A stretch of DNA of 12,819 nt from Limnohabitans sp. (GCA_015657605.1 JACDQO010000064.1:1-12819), one strand, 5' to 3'. Positions 1 to 7,767 are shown, counted from the stretch's first letter. Notes: generated by a model from the letters alone, not told the origin. Made by a program: numbers and translations.

Positions 1-2037
1 CCAAAACTGGCTGCGCGACGAACGCGGCCTGAGCTTTGCCACCTACAACGACCTGTGGCGTTGGTCGGTGACCGAGTTGGACGCCTTTTGGCAAAGCATC
101 TGGGATTATTTCGACTTCCAGTCGCCCACGCCGCACACGGCGGTGCTGGCCAACAACGTCATGCCGGGGGCCAAGTGGTTCCCCGGGGCCCAGACCAATT
201 ACGCGCACCAGGTGTTGCGCCATGTGCAACCCGCGCACGCCGCAGGTTTTTTGGCCGTCATCAGCCACAACGAAAAAGGTCTGCGCCGCGAAATGAGCTG
301 GCCTGAGCTGCGTCGCCAAGTGGCCGCCATGGCTTTGCACCTGCAAGCCCAAGGCGTCAAGCCCGGTGACCGGGTGGCGGCTTACATGCCCAATATCCCT
401 GAGGCGATGGTGGCGTTTTTGGCCACCGCCAGCGTGGGCGGCGTGTGGAGCATTTGCGCGCCCGACATGGGCACCAACGCCGTGCTCGACCGTTTCAAAC
501 AGATTGAGCCCAAGGTGCTGATCGCGGTGGATGGCGTGAGCTACGGCGGGCGCGACTTTGACCGCATGGGTGTGGTGCAGGAGCTGCGCGATGCTTTGCC
601 CAGCGTGCAGCATGTGGTCATTCACGAAAACTTGGGCACGCTCGACTTGGCCCAGTGTGATGTGGGTGCCAGCGTTCAGATGTCGGCCATCACCGCGCGT
701 GACGATGCTCAGGTGCAGGCCTTTGAGCCGCTGTGGCTGCCGTTCGATCACCCGCTGTGGATTGTTTATTCAAGCGGCACCACCGGACTGCCCAAGCCCA
801 TCGTGCACGGCCACGGCGGCACGGTGATCGTGGCGCTGGCCAACAAGATCTTGCACAACGACATCGGCTGCAGTTACCACCCCAACAGCTGGGGCGAGCG
901 CTTTCACTGGTACAGCTCCACTGGCTGGGTGATGTGGAACGCGCAGGTGGCCGGCCTGCTCAATGGCGTGACTTGCGTGATCTATGACGGCAACCCCGGC
1001 GGCAGCAAAGACAAACCGGACTGGGGCATTTTGTGGCGCATGGCGGCTGAAGAAAAGGTCACGTTCTTTGGTGCGGGTGCGGCTTTCTTTGCCAACTGCC
1101 AAAAGGCCGGTGTGGACATTGCGCGCTGTGGCGATTTGTCGCGGGTGCGGGCTTTGGGCACCACGGGTTCGCCCTTGTCGCCCGAAACCCAAACTTGGGG
1201 CGTCGATCAATTCAAGGCCATCGGTACCGACATTTGGTGGTGCAACATCTCAGGCGGCACCGACTTTGCGGGCGCCTTTGTGGGCGGCCACCGCGAGCTG
1301 CCGCAAGAGGCGGGCGTCATGCAATGCCGAGAGCTCGGCTGCGCGGTCGAGGCTTGGAACGAAGCGGGCGAGCCGTGATCGGCGAGGTGGGTGAGCTGGT
1401 CTGCACCCAGCCCATCCCGTCCATGCCGCTGTACTTCTGGAACGACAAGGACAACGCCCGCTATCTGGCGAGCTACTTCGAGATGTACCCCGCAGGCCAC
1501 GGCCGCATGCCCGGTGGCGGCGACGGCCCGGCCAGCATGGGCGGCGTCTGGCGCCACGGCGACTGGCTGCGCATCGGCAACGCGCAAGGCCAAGGCGAAG
1601 GCTGCGTGATCTTTGGCCGCAGCGACGCCACCATCAACCGCTATGGCCTGCGCATGGGCACCAGCGAGTTGTACAGCGCTGTCGAAGCCCTGCCCGAAGT
1701 CATGGACTCGATGGTGGTGGACTTGGAGTACCTGGGCAAGGAAAGCTACATGCCGTTGTTTGTGGTGCTGCGCCCTGGCACCACGCTGGACGACGCGCTC
1801 AAGGCCAAGCTCAACAACGCCATCAAGGTGGCGCTCAGCCCGCGCTTCATCCCCAACGACATCTTCCAGGTGGCCGAGATCCCGCGCACCCTGTCGGGCA
1901 AAAAGCAGGAGCTGCCGATCAAGAAGCTCATGCTGGGCCAGCCGCTGGAAAAGGTGGTCAACAAAGACGCCATGGCCAATCCAGGGTGTCTGGATTGGTA
2001 TGTGGATCTGGCCAAGTGGCATTTGGCCAAGGCTTAA
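1..2037 (+). CDS. Acetoacetyl-CoA synthetase (5' partial, one frameshift near 1375)
   Basis: ATP-dependent, AMP-forming ligase that converts acetoacetate to acetoacetyl-CoA in the cytosol, used in ketone-body or polyhydroxybutyrate metabolism. The frame is open from base 2 with no start, so roughly the first 25 residues lie outside the window. Family marks are WFPGAQTNYAHQVL, the adenylation P-loop YSSGTTGLPKP, STGWVMWN, ISGGTDFAGAF, the GRSDATINRYGLRMG hinge region and the catalytic lysine in TLSGKKQELPIKKL. The frame stops at TGA 1376-1378 (ending WNEAGEP) and resumes one frame back at 1375 with VIGEVGELVCTQP. The family reads EPVIGEVGEL without a break, so one G is missing from the codon boundary at 1374-1375. 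Repaired, the window holds about 678 residues, normal for the family. It converges on dapD and shares a terminator with it. There is no clear tie to the catabolic cluster. Confidence 0.9.
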
Positions 2038-2074
2038 AAAAAGGCGTGCCGCTCTCGCGAGCACGCCGTTTTTT
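2036..2074. terminator. Bidirectional intrinsic terminator between convergent genes
   Basis: A run of seven A (2036-2042) leads into the perfect 7-bp stem GGCGTGC (2043-2049) / GCACGCC (2061-2067), followed by G and six T (2069-2074). The 11-nt loop can form a further short CGC/GCG stem. Reading either strand gives a GC-rich hairpin followed by a U-tract. It lies directly after the synthetase stop codon and 15 bases beyond the dapD stop, so it can end both transcripts. Confidence 0.85.
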
Positions 2075-2089
2075 GGGGCAGAACCCAAA

Positions 2090-3067
2090 TCAGTTCTTGT
2101 GCAACTCAGCGTTCAACTCGCCCCAGCTCTTGTTGCGCGGGATGGCGTGCAAAGCGCCCGACTGTGAATCGCGGCGGAACAGGATGCCGTTTTTGCCGGA
2201 CAGCTCTTTGGCCTTCATGACCGAGCCGTCGGGCATCTGCACGCGGCTGCCACCCGTGATGTAGCAGCCGGCTTCGACGATGCAGTCGTCGCCCAGCGAG
2301 ATGCCGATGCCGGCGTTGGCGCCCAGCAGGCAGCGCTTGCCGACCTTGATGACTTCTTTGCCGCCACCCGACAGCGTGCCCATGATGGACGCGCCGCCGC
2401 CGATGTCGCTGGCGTCATCGACCACCACACCCGCGCTGATGCGGCCTTCAACCATGCTGGCACCCAGCGTGCCGGCGTTGAAGTTGCAAAAGCCTTCGTG
2501 CATGACGGTGGTGCCGCTGGCCAGGTGCGCGCCCAGGCGCACACGGTCGGCGTTGGCAATGCGCACGCCAGACGGGATCACGTAGTCGGTCATTTGTGGG
2601 AATTTGTCCAAGCCTTTGATCTCGAGCACGCGGCCAGCGCCACGGGCTTTCAGTCGGGCGGCGGGCACATCGGCCAGCGCGCAGGGGCCAAAGTTGGTCC
2701 AGGCCACGTTGGGCAGCAGGCCAAAGATGCCGGTCACGTTGGCACCGTGCGGCAACACCAAGCGGTGGCTCAGCAGGTGCAGGCGCAGGTAGGCGTCGTG
2801 GGTGTCGGCGGGTGCGTCGGCCAGGCTTTTGATCTCGGTGCGCACGGCGACCACGGTGGCGTTGCGCACGCTGCAGGCGACCAAAGCCTGGGCCACGTCA
2901 GCGCCCAGAGCGGCGACGGCTTCGGCCTGGGTCAGGCGGGTGCTGCCGCTGGCGGCCACGTCGGCGGCCAGTTCGGGGGCGGGGAACCAGGTGTCCAGCA
3001 CGGTGCCGTCAGCGGCGATGGTGGCGAGGCCCGTGGCGCGTGCGCCGGTGGTTTGGAATGTGCTCAT
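2090..3067 (-). CDS. dapD: 2,3,4,5-tetrahydropyridine-2,6-dicarboxylate N-succinyltransferase, long type
   Basis: Cytosolic enzyme of the succinylase branch of lysine and meso-diaminopimelate synthesis; it transfers succinyl from succinyl-CoA to tetrahydrodipicolinate. The 325-residue protein has a variable N-terminal domain (1-90), then AYLRLHLLSHRLV and LLPNVAWTNFG (92-127). A left-handed beta-helix of hexapeptide repeats follows (about 160-275), including MTDYVIPSGVRIA, GTTVMHEGF, FNAGTLGASMVEGR and SIMGTLSGGG. These blocks match the long Pseudomonas/Mycobacterium DapD form, not the ~274-residue E. coli form. Glu207 in MVEGR sits where the mycobacterial enzyme is thought to have its catalytic acid (from memory). 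The ATG at 3067 is kept because the frame opens there, but no strong Shine-Dalgarno precedes it. A candidate promoter lies at 3103-3131. The gene is monocistronic and diverges from the catabolic cluster. Confidence 0.9.
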   Translation of the reverse strand: MSTFQTTGARATGLATIAADGTVLDTWFPAPELAADVAASGSTRLTQAEAVAALGADVAQALVACSVRNATVVAVRTEIKSLADAPADTHDAYLRLHLLSHRLVLPHGANVTGIFGLLPNVAWTNFGPCALADVPAARLKARGAGRVLEIKGLDKFPQMTDYVIPSGVRIANADRVRLGAHLASGTTVMHEGFCNFNAGTLGASMVEGRISAGVVVDDASDIGGGASIMGTLSGGGKEVIKVGKRCLLGANAGIGISLGDDCIVEAGCYITGGSRVQMPDGSVMKAKELSGKNGILFRRDSQSGALHAIPRNKSWGELNAELHKN

Positions 3068-3102
3068 GGGGTGATCTTGGGTCTAAAAGCTTTAAAACCT
3101 GA

Positions 3103-3131
3103 ATTATCGGGGAGGATATTTGTTCTGCCCA
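3103..3131 (-). promoter_or_regulatory. Candidate sigma-70 promoter for dapD
   Basis: Read on the minus strand, TGGGCA (3131-3126, 4 of 6 matches to the -35 consensus) is followed after 17 bp by GATAAT (3108-3103, 5 of 6 matches to the -10 consensus). This would place the transcript start about 30 bases before the dapD ATG. The spacing is ideal, but the -35 box is weak and the call rests on sequence alone. Confidence 0.4.
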
Positions 3132-3293
3132 TTGAGGGTGTTTTCAGCGTGCCGCATTGGCGCGGAAAACCAAGGTGACACCTGCGGGCATTCTGTTGCG
3201 CTTGGGGGGCTTAGGATGCCATGACAAGATTCGAGGCCTGGTTTCGGATTCCGTCTGTGGTGGTCAAAGTGCCGCAGTGGGGTTCTTCTCAGG

Positions 3294-3330
3294 CCCACGT
3301 TGGGGCGTAGAGTCACCCACCAAGCGTGGG
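3294..3330. repeat. Imperfect inverted repeat upstream of the catabolic cluster
   Basis: CCCACGTTGG (3294-3303) and CCAAGCGTGGG (3320-3330) are inverted copies apart from one extra base in the right arm, with 16 bases between them. The repeat ends 43 bases before the first start codon of the cluster. It could be an operator or an mRNA hairpin. No T-run follows, so it is not an intrinsic terminator. Confidence 0.3.
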
Positions 3331-3362
3331 AGTGGGGGCCGCTTCATCCGACTTCAAAATTT

Positions 3363-3369
3363 GGAGGTG
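3363..3369 (+). promoter_or_regulatory. Strong ribosome binding site fixing the 3374 start
   Basis: GGAGGTG lies 4 bases before ATG 3374 (6 bases from the GGAGG core). It is the best Shine-Dalgarno in the window, and it supports 3374 as the first translated gene of the cluster. Confidence 0.75.
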
Positions 3370-3373
3370 AACC

Positions 3374-3823
3374 ATGATTGACCGTCGGTACATTGGCCAT
3401 CAGATGCCGGGCTTTGAGGTGTTCGTTGAAAAAGGCCGGCTGCGCTTTTTTGCCAAAGCGACCGGCCAGACCGATCCTGTCTACACAGACGAAGAGTTTG
3501 CCCGCGCACAAGGCCATCCGGCTTTGCCTGTACCGCCTACCTTCTTTTTTTGCCTTGAGATGGAGTCGCCCGACCCGGCCGCAATCCGCAACTTGTTGGG
3601 CATCGATTACCGCCGACTGTTGCATGGTGAGCAAGGCTTTACCTACCACCGCATGGCTTACGCGGGGGATGTCCTGCGCTTTGAACAACGCATTGAGGAC
3701 ATCTATGACAAAAAGAACGGCGCCCTCGAGTTCGTGGTGCGCCGAACGCGGGTGAGCAATCAGCACGGCCAGTGCGTCGTCGATTTGCGCAATGTCGCGG
3801 TTCTCCGCAACAGCGAAGGGTAA
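3374..3823 (+). CDS. MaoC-type hydratase, FAS1-like N-terminal (non-catalytic) half
   Basis: A 149-residue single hot-dog domain of the MaoC_dehydrat_N / FAS1-like dehydratase type. Recognisable blocks are FAKATGQTDPVYTDEEFARA (27-46), the conserved PVPPTFFF stretch, LLHGEQGFTYHRMAYAGDVL and the closing strand FVVRRTRVSNQHGQCVVDL. At the position of the R-hydratase motif GDxNPxH this protein has GQTDPVY (31-37), so the catalytic Asp and His are Gln32 and Tyr37. That is expected of the structural, acyl-chain-binding half of a heterodimer. The next gene starts 4 bases after its stop and supplies the complete motif. Together they should form a heteromeric (R)-specific enoyl-CoA hydratase, as in ChsH1-ChsH2 or the mycobacterial Had dehydratases. 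The substrate is unknown. Confidence 0.8.
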   Translation: MIDRRYIGHQMPGFEVFVEKGRLRFFAKATGQTDPVYTDEEFARAQGHPALPVPPTFFFCLEMESPDPAAIRNLLGIDYRRLLHGEQGFTYHRMAYAGDVLRFEQRIEDIYDKKNGALEFVVRRTRVSNQHGQCVVDLRNVAVLRNSEG

Positions 3824-3827
3824 TGGG

Positions 3828-4247
3828 ATGAAAACATCGGTTTTTGATGGGTTGACGGTGGGTGATGACATTCCCGCTTTGACAATGCCCCCCCTGTCGC
3901 GTTTGACGTTGGCGCTTTACTGTGGCGCATCGGGCGACCACAACCCGATCCATGTGGACACCGATTTCGCACACAGCGCAGGCATGCCCGATGTGATTGC
4001 ACACGGCATGCTGTCCATGGCGTGGTTGGCACAGGTTTTGACCCACTGGGTGCCGCAAACAGCCATCCGCGATTACAGCGTGCGTTTTGCGGCCATGACG
4101 CATGTTTGCGAAAGAATCACTTGCAGCGCAAAAGTGACTGAAAAATTCGAACTTCAGGGTGAGCGCCGCGTGCGTTTGGCCTTGACCGCGGCCAATGACG
4201 AAGGCCAAACCAAGTTGTCCGGAGAAGCCGTGATTGCGCTGACTTGA
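3828..4247 (+). CDS. MaoC-family enoyl-CoA hydratase, catalytic subunit
   Basis: A 139-residue hot-dog protein carrying the hydratase-2 motif: ASGDHNPIHVD with catalytic Asp37 and His42, followed by the usual MPDVIAHGMLSMAWLAQVL helix region. It should add water to a trans-2-enoyl-CoA to give the (R)-3-hydroxyacyl-CoA. ATG 3828 is chosen over upstream in-frame codons because GAAGGG (3815-3820) sits 7 bases before it and the protein then begins like its family. The gene lies 4 bases downstream of the partner half-hydratase and just ahead of the crotonase, which points to translational coupling. The partner lacks both catalytic residues, so this subunit should supply the chemistry. Confidence 0.85.
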   Translation: MKTSVFDGLTVGDDIPALTMPPLSRLTLALYCGASGDHNPIHVDTDFAHSAGMPDVIAHGMLSMAWLAQVLTHWVPQTAIRDYSVRFAAMTHVCERITCSAKVTEKFELQGERRVRLALTAANDEGQTKLSGEAVIALT

Positions 4248-4249
4248 CC

Positions 4250-5056
4250 ATGACCCATACATCCTTGCTCCAATTTGAGGTGAGCGAACAAGTCGCCACC
4301 CTGACCTTCAACAGCCCGACCAAGCGCAACGCGCTGGAGCCGGCCATGCGCGAAGAACTGGCAGTGGCCTTGCAGCAAATCCAGCAAGACCACAGCATCC
4401 GCGCGGTGATCCTGACGGGCGCGGGCGGGCATTTTTGTTCGGGCGGTGACCTGAAAAACATCGCCACGGCCAACCTTGACAACGGCGGTTGGCTGCTGCG
4501 CATGCAGACCCTGCATGCTTGGTTGCAGGTCTTGCTCACGCTCGATCGCCCGGTGATCGCTGCGGTGGATGGTGCGGCCGCTGGTGCGGGCTTCAGCCTC
4601 GCCTTGTCCGCCGACTTCGTGCTGGCCACGCCGCGCGCCTGGTTCAACATGTCCTTCCTCAAGGTCGGTCTGGTGCCCGATGTGGGGGCGCTTTATACCT
4701 TGCCCCGCGTGGTGGGCGTGCAGCGGGCCAAAGAAATCATGCTCTCGGCCCGCGACATCGACGCCCAAGAGGCCCTGCGGCTGGGCATCGTGATGGAGCT
4801 GCATGAGCCGGACCAATTGCTGCCCCGCGCTCAGGCCATGGCCCGCAGTTTTGTGGGCGCGTCTCCTGCGGCTGTGGCGCTCATCAAGCGCAGCTTGGGC
4901 ACGGCCCTGGGCGGCGGCCTGCAAGACATGCTGAGCTCAGAAGCGCAGGCTCAGGCTTTGGCCGCAGGCACCGCCGAGCACCGCGAAGCCGTGAGCCGGT
5001 TTTTGAACAAGCAACCGCCCTTGTTTGTTTGGCCAGCCCAAGACAAGCGGTCTTGA
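4250..5056 (+). CDS. Crotonase-family enoyl-CoA isomerase/hydratase, PaaG-like
   Basis: A 268-residue crotonase-fold protein. GAGGHFCSGGDLKN (57-70) and the AAAGAG segment (109-114) build the oxyanion hole that holds the thioester carbonyl. By eye alignment, the two glutamates used by classical enoyl-CoA hydratases are absent: Ser116 stands in GAGFSLAL where the first is expected, and Phe136 in NMSFLKVG where the second is expected. Asp144 in GLVPDVG is kept, matching the catalytic Asp of PaaG-type isomerases (GLIPDCG). I therefore favour a delta3-delta2 enoyl-CoA isomerase or related reaction over simple hydration, which the MaoC pair can do. ATG 4250 is 2 bases after the previous stop. TTG 4244 in the same frame would overlap that stop and is less likely. 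No strong ribosome binding site is seen, so coupling is probable. Confidence 0.85.
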   Translation: MTHTSLLQFEVSEQVATLTFNSPTKRNALEPAMREELAVALQQIQQDHSIRAVILTGAGGHFCSGGDLKNIATANLDNGGWLLRMQTLHAWLQVLLTLDRPVIAAVDGAAAGAGFSLALSADFVLATPRAWFNMSFLKVGLVPDVGALYTLPRVVGVQRAKEIMLSARDIDAQEALRLGIVMELHEPDQLLPRAQAMARSFVGASPAAVALIKRSLGTALGGGLQDMLSSEAQAQALAAGTAEHREAVSRFLNKQPPLFVWPAQDKRS

Positions 5057-5210
5057 ACCAAGGGGAATCCCGGGGTTCGGCAATTCAAAAGACCCGGTTC
5101 AGCAATCGCAGATTGATGAGAACTGGGGCACGGCACAAGATACATCTACCCATGGTGTCGCAGGCGGTATCCAGTCCAGCCACGAACCCATGACCCGAAG
5201 GAAAGCAAAC
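5057..5210. promoter_or_regulatory. 154-bp gap inside the cluster, possible internal promoter
   Basis: This is the largest gap within the cluster. TTGATG (5113-5118) and CAAGAT (5136-5141) with a 17-bp spacer form a weak sigma-70-like pair (4/6 and 3/6 matches). An open frame enters from upstream in the dehydrogenase frame but does not look like protein. Nothing else is recognisable. Confidence 0.25.
5198..5205 (+). promoter_or_regulatory. Ribosome binding site deciding the dehydrogenase start
   Basis: AAGGAAAG, with its AAGGA core 8 bases before ATG 5211, favours that codon over the in-frame ATG 5190 and the much longer upstream extension. Confidence 0.6.
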
Positions 5211-6131
5211 ATGAGTATGACTGGATTGGTTCAGGACAAGGTGGTGGTGGTCACCGGCGCAGGTGGCGGCATTGGCCGCGATATCGCGTTGGCCATGGCC
5301 CGCGAGGGTGCCAAGGTGGTGGTCAACGACATTGGCGCGTCCGTCTCGGGCGAAGGCCAGGACGCTGGCCCCGCGCAAAAAGTGGTGGACGAGATCCAGG
5401 CCTTGGGAGGCCAGGCGGCGGCTAACACCGACAGTGTGTCTGACGCAGCAGGCGCAGCCCGCATCATCCAGACGGCCATCGACCACTTTGGCCGCATCGA
5501 CGTGGTGGTCAACAACGCAGGCATCTTGCGCGACCGTTTCTTTCACAAGATGAGCATGGACGAGTGGGACGCCGTGCTCAAGGTGCACCTGTACGGCGCC
5601 TTTTATGTCAGCCGCGCCGCTGCCACCCATTTCAAAGAGCAAGAAAGCGGCAACTACATCCACATGACCTCCACCTCGGGGCTGGTGGGCAACTTTGGCC
5701 AAGCCAACTACTCGGCGGCCAAGCTGGGGGTGGCGGCGCTGTCCAAGTCAATCGCGCTGGACATGCAAAAGTTCAATGTCCGCTCCAACTGCATCTCACC
5801 TTTTGCCTGGAGCCGCATGATCGGCTCGATCCCGACCGAAACGCCGGAAGAGCAAGCCCGCGTCGAGCGCATCAAGCAGATGACACCCGCCAAGATCGCG
5901 CCCATGGCCGTGGCCTTGGCCAGCGATGCATCGGCCCACGTGAACGGCCAGATTTTTGCCGTGCGCAACAACGAAATCTTTTTGATGAGCCAGCCGCGCC
6001 CCATCCGATCGGTGCACCGCAGTGAGGGCTGGACGCCGCAGACGGTGCTCGACCAGGCCATGCCCGCGCTCAAGTCCAGCTTTTTTGACCTGGACCGCTC
6101 GGGCGACGTGTTCAGCTGGGACCCGATCTGA
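5211..6131 (+). CDS. Short-chain dehydrogenase, MFE-2-like (3R)-hydroxyacyl-CoA dehydrogenase
   Basis: A 306-residue Rossmann-fold oxidoreductase. It has the cofactor loop TGAGGGIG (15-22), Asp40 at the end of VVVND favouring NAD(H), NNAG (101-104), and the catalytic set Ser154, Tyr167, Lys171 (MTSTSG ... YSAAK). The blocks GRIDVVVNNAGILRDR and GNFGQANYSAAKLG are typical of the dehydrogenase domain of peroxisomal multifunctional enzyme 2. That enzyme oxidises (3R)-hydroxyacyl-CoA, which fits the (R)-specific MaoC hydratase upstream. The C-terminal 60 residues extend past the basic fold and contain SQPRPIRSVHRSEGW and SFFDLDRSGDVFSW, seen in this subfamily. It ends 3 bases before the DUF35-thiolase gene, so the two are probably co-translated. 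Confidence 0.85.
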   Translation: MSMTGLVQDKVVVVTGAGGGIGRDIALAMAREGAKVVVNDIGASVSGEGQDAGPAQKVVDEIQALGGQAAANTDSVSDAAGAARIIQTAIDHFGRIDVVVNNAGILRDRFFHKMSMDEWDAVLKVHLYGAFYVSRAAATHFKEQESGNYIHMTSTSGLVGNFGQANYSAAKLGVAALSKSIALDMQKFNVRSNCISPFAWSRMIGSIPTETPEEQARVERIKQMTPAKIAPMAVALASDASAHVNGQIFAVRNNEIFLMSQPRPIRSVHRSEGWTPQTVLDQAMPALKSSFFDLDRSGDVFSWDPI

Positions 6132-6134
6132 GCG

Positions 6135-7760
6135 ATGACCATGACTGCACAGAACAACAACACCGGCGTCCTCGCCCAGCACCAGGCGGCCCTGGCACAG
6201 GGCCAATTCCTGATCCAAAAATGTGGTGACTGTGGCCAGTACATTTACTTCCCGCGTGAGGTTTGCCCGCATTGCGGCAGCGACCAGCTGGCCCTGGTGC
6301 CCCCCACAGGCCTGGGCACGGTGTATTCGGTGACCACGGTGCGCCGCAAGCCCGATGCGGGCGGCGATTACAACGTCTGCCTGATCGACCTGGACGAGGG
6401 CGTTCGCCTGATGAGCCGCGTGGACATGGACCCAGTGGATGCCGTACAAGTGGGCCAGCGGGTGCAATCCCGCGTGGTGGTCGACAAGGGCCAAGGTATG
6501 GTGGTGTTTGACCCGGTCAGCACGGTTGCCGCCATGGCCAAGCCCGTGCCTCGCGGCCCCGCCGCATCGGCAGCGGTACATACCTCATCGGGCCTCAAGG
6601 CTTTGCGTGGCAGCGCTGCCATTGCGGGTGTGGCCACCTTCGGTTGCGGCGAAGCCACGGGCTTTACCGAGATGGAAGTGCTGGCCCGCGCCGCGCACGC
6701 CGCCGTGGCCGATGCCGGCTTGAAGATGAGCGACATCGACGGCCTGTGCACTGCCAGTGTGCTGTCCACCATGTGGCCCATGCCTGTCACGGAATATTTG
6801 GGCATCAACCCGCGCTACACCAACGGCACCATGCTCGGCGGCTCCAGCTTTGTGGCGCACCTGCTGCCTGCCATGATGGCTTTGCAGTCGGGCCAGTGCA
6901 ATGCCGTGCTGGTTTGTTACGGCAGCACGCAGCGCACCTCGACCTTTGGCCGCGCCGAGATCGCGCAGGCGCGCCGCGTCATGGACCCGCAGCCCTACGA
7001 GACGCCCTACGCCCCGATACAACCGCTGAGCGCTTATGCGCTGGCCACGCAACGGCACATGCACCAATACGGCACCACCCGCCGCCAGTTGGCCGAAGTG
7101 GCGGTGGCCGCGCGCGCTTGGGCGCAGCGCAACCCCGAAGCCTTCATGCGCGATCCGCTGACGATTGACGAGGTGCTGAAGGCCCGCATGGTGTCTGACC
7201 CCTTGTCGGTGCGTGACTGCTGTTTGGTGACCGACGGCGGGGGTGCCTTTGTGCTGGTGCGCGCCGACCGTGCGCGTGACCTGCCCCAAAAGCCGGTCTA
7301 CGTGCTGGGCAACGCCACCGCCAACTGGAACCGCCAGATCTCGTCCATGCATGACCTCACCGTCACATCGGCCAGCCAGTCGGGGCGCGAAGCCTTTGCC
7401 ATGGCAGGCCTTGCGCCCGCCGACATGAACGTGGTGCAGCTCTACGACGCCTTCACCATCAACACCTTGCTTTTCCTGGAAGACCTGGGCTTTTGCAAAA
7501 AGGGCGAAGGCGGTGCCTTTGTTGAAGGCGGTGCGATCGCGCCCGGCGGCCGCCTGGCGGTCAACACCAACGGCGGCGGCCTGTCGTGCACGCATCCGGG
7601 CATGTACGGCATCTTCACGGTGATCGAAGCCGTGCGCCAGTTGCGCGGCGAAGGCGGCGAGCGCCAAGTAGCAGGTGCCCAAACCGCGCTGGCCCACGGC
7701 AACGGCGGCACCTTGTCGAGCCAGTCCACCGCCATCTTGGGCACTTTTGAAACCTTGTGA
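6135..7760 (+). CDS. DUF35 (zinc ribbon + OB-fold) fused to a thiolase-like/aldolase domain
   Basis: A 541-residue two-domain protein. Residues 1-~140 form a DUF35 unit: zinc ribbon C30-x2-C33 ... C44-x2-C47 and an OB-fold starting at GLGTVYSVTTV. After an Ala/Pro linker, residues ~155-541 are an SCP2/lipid-transfer-type thiolase fold with GGSS (235-238), YDAF (437-440), NGGGLSCTHPG (479-489) and HGNGG (521-525). By eye alignment to SCPx thiolase, the nucleophilic cysteine falls at Ser237. The C-terminal catalytic cysteine is also absent, because HGNGG replaces the usual CxGGG. The family includes Ltp2, a retro-aldolase needing the DUF35 domain of ChsH2, and BbsAB, a thiolase with a zinc-finger subunit. 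Likely role: C-C cleavage of a beta-hydroxy- or beta-keto-acyl-CoA. The neighbours allow either reaction. ATG 6135 is used; ATG 6141 is possible. Confidence 0.85.
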   Translation: MTMTAQNNNTGVLAQHQAALAQGQFLIQKCGDCGQYIYFPREVCPHCGSDQLALVPPTGLGTVYSVTTVRRKPDAGGDYNVCLIDLDEGVRLMSRVDMDPVDAVQVGQRVQSRVVVDKGQGMVVFDPVSTVAAMAKPVPRGPAASAAVHTSSGLKALRGSAAIAGVATFGCGEATGFTEMEVLARAAHAAVADAGLKMSDIDGLCTASVLSTMWPMPVTEYLGINPRYTNGTMLGGSSFVAHLLPAMMALQSGQCNAVLVCYGSTQRTSTFGRAEIAQARRVMDPQPYETPYAPIQPLSAYALATQRHMHQYGTTRRQLAEVAVAARAWAQRNPEAFMRDPLTIDEVLKARMVSDPLSVRDCCLVTDGGGAFVLVRADRARDLPQKPVYVLGNATANWNRQISSMHDLTVTSASQSGREAFAMAGLAPADMNVVQLYDAFTINTLLFLEDLGFCKKGEGGAFVEGGAIAPGGRLAVNTNGGGLSCTHPGMYGIFTVIEAVRQLRGEGGERQVAGAQTALAHGNGGTLSSQSTAILGTFETL

Positions 7761-7767
7761 GCAAGCC

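Larger units (their letters stand above)
3068..3373. other. Divergent intergenic region (306 bp)
   Basis: The gap separates the dapD start from the first MaoC gene. Short open frames cross it, but none resembles a protein or has a credible ribosome binding site. It is visibly less GC-rich than the flanking genes near the dapD side. It holds a candidate dapD promoter, an imperfect inverted repeat at 3294-3330 and the ribosome binding site of the 3374 gene. I found no convincing sigma-70 promoter for the plus-strand cluster, so that promoter may need an activator or another sigma factor. Confidence 0.6.

Noticed and set aside
1375..2037. Separate gene for the second half of acetoacetyl-CoA synthetase
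   Set aside because: It begins in mid-domain, directly continues the family alignment of the first half and has no own start signal; it is the same gene with one base missing.
3157..3381. Small plus-strand open frame in the divergent gap
   Set aside because: There is no ribosome binding site or recognisable sequence, and its end overlaps the well-supported 3374 gene start.
5025..5210. N-terminal extension of the short-chain dehydrogenase by up to 62 residues
   Set aside because: The extension does not resemble the family, overlaps the end of the crotonase gene, and a good ribosome binding site precedes ATG 5211.
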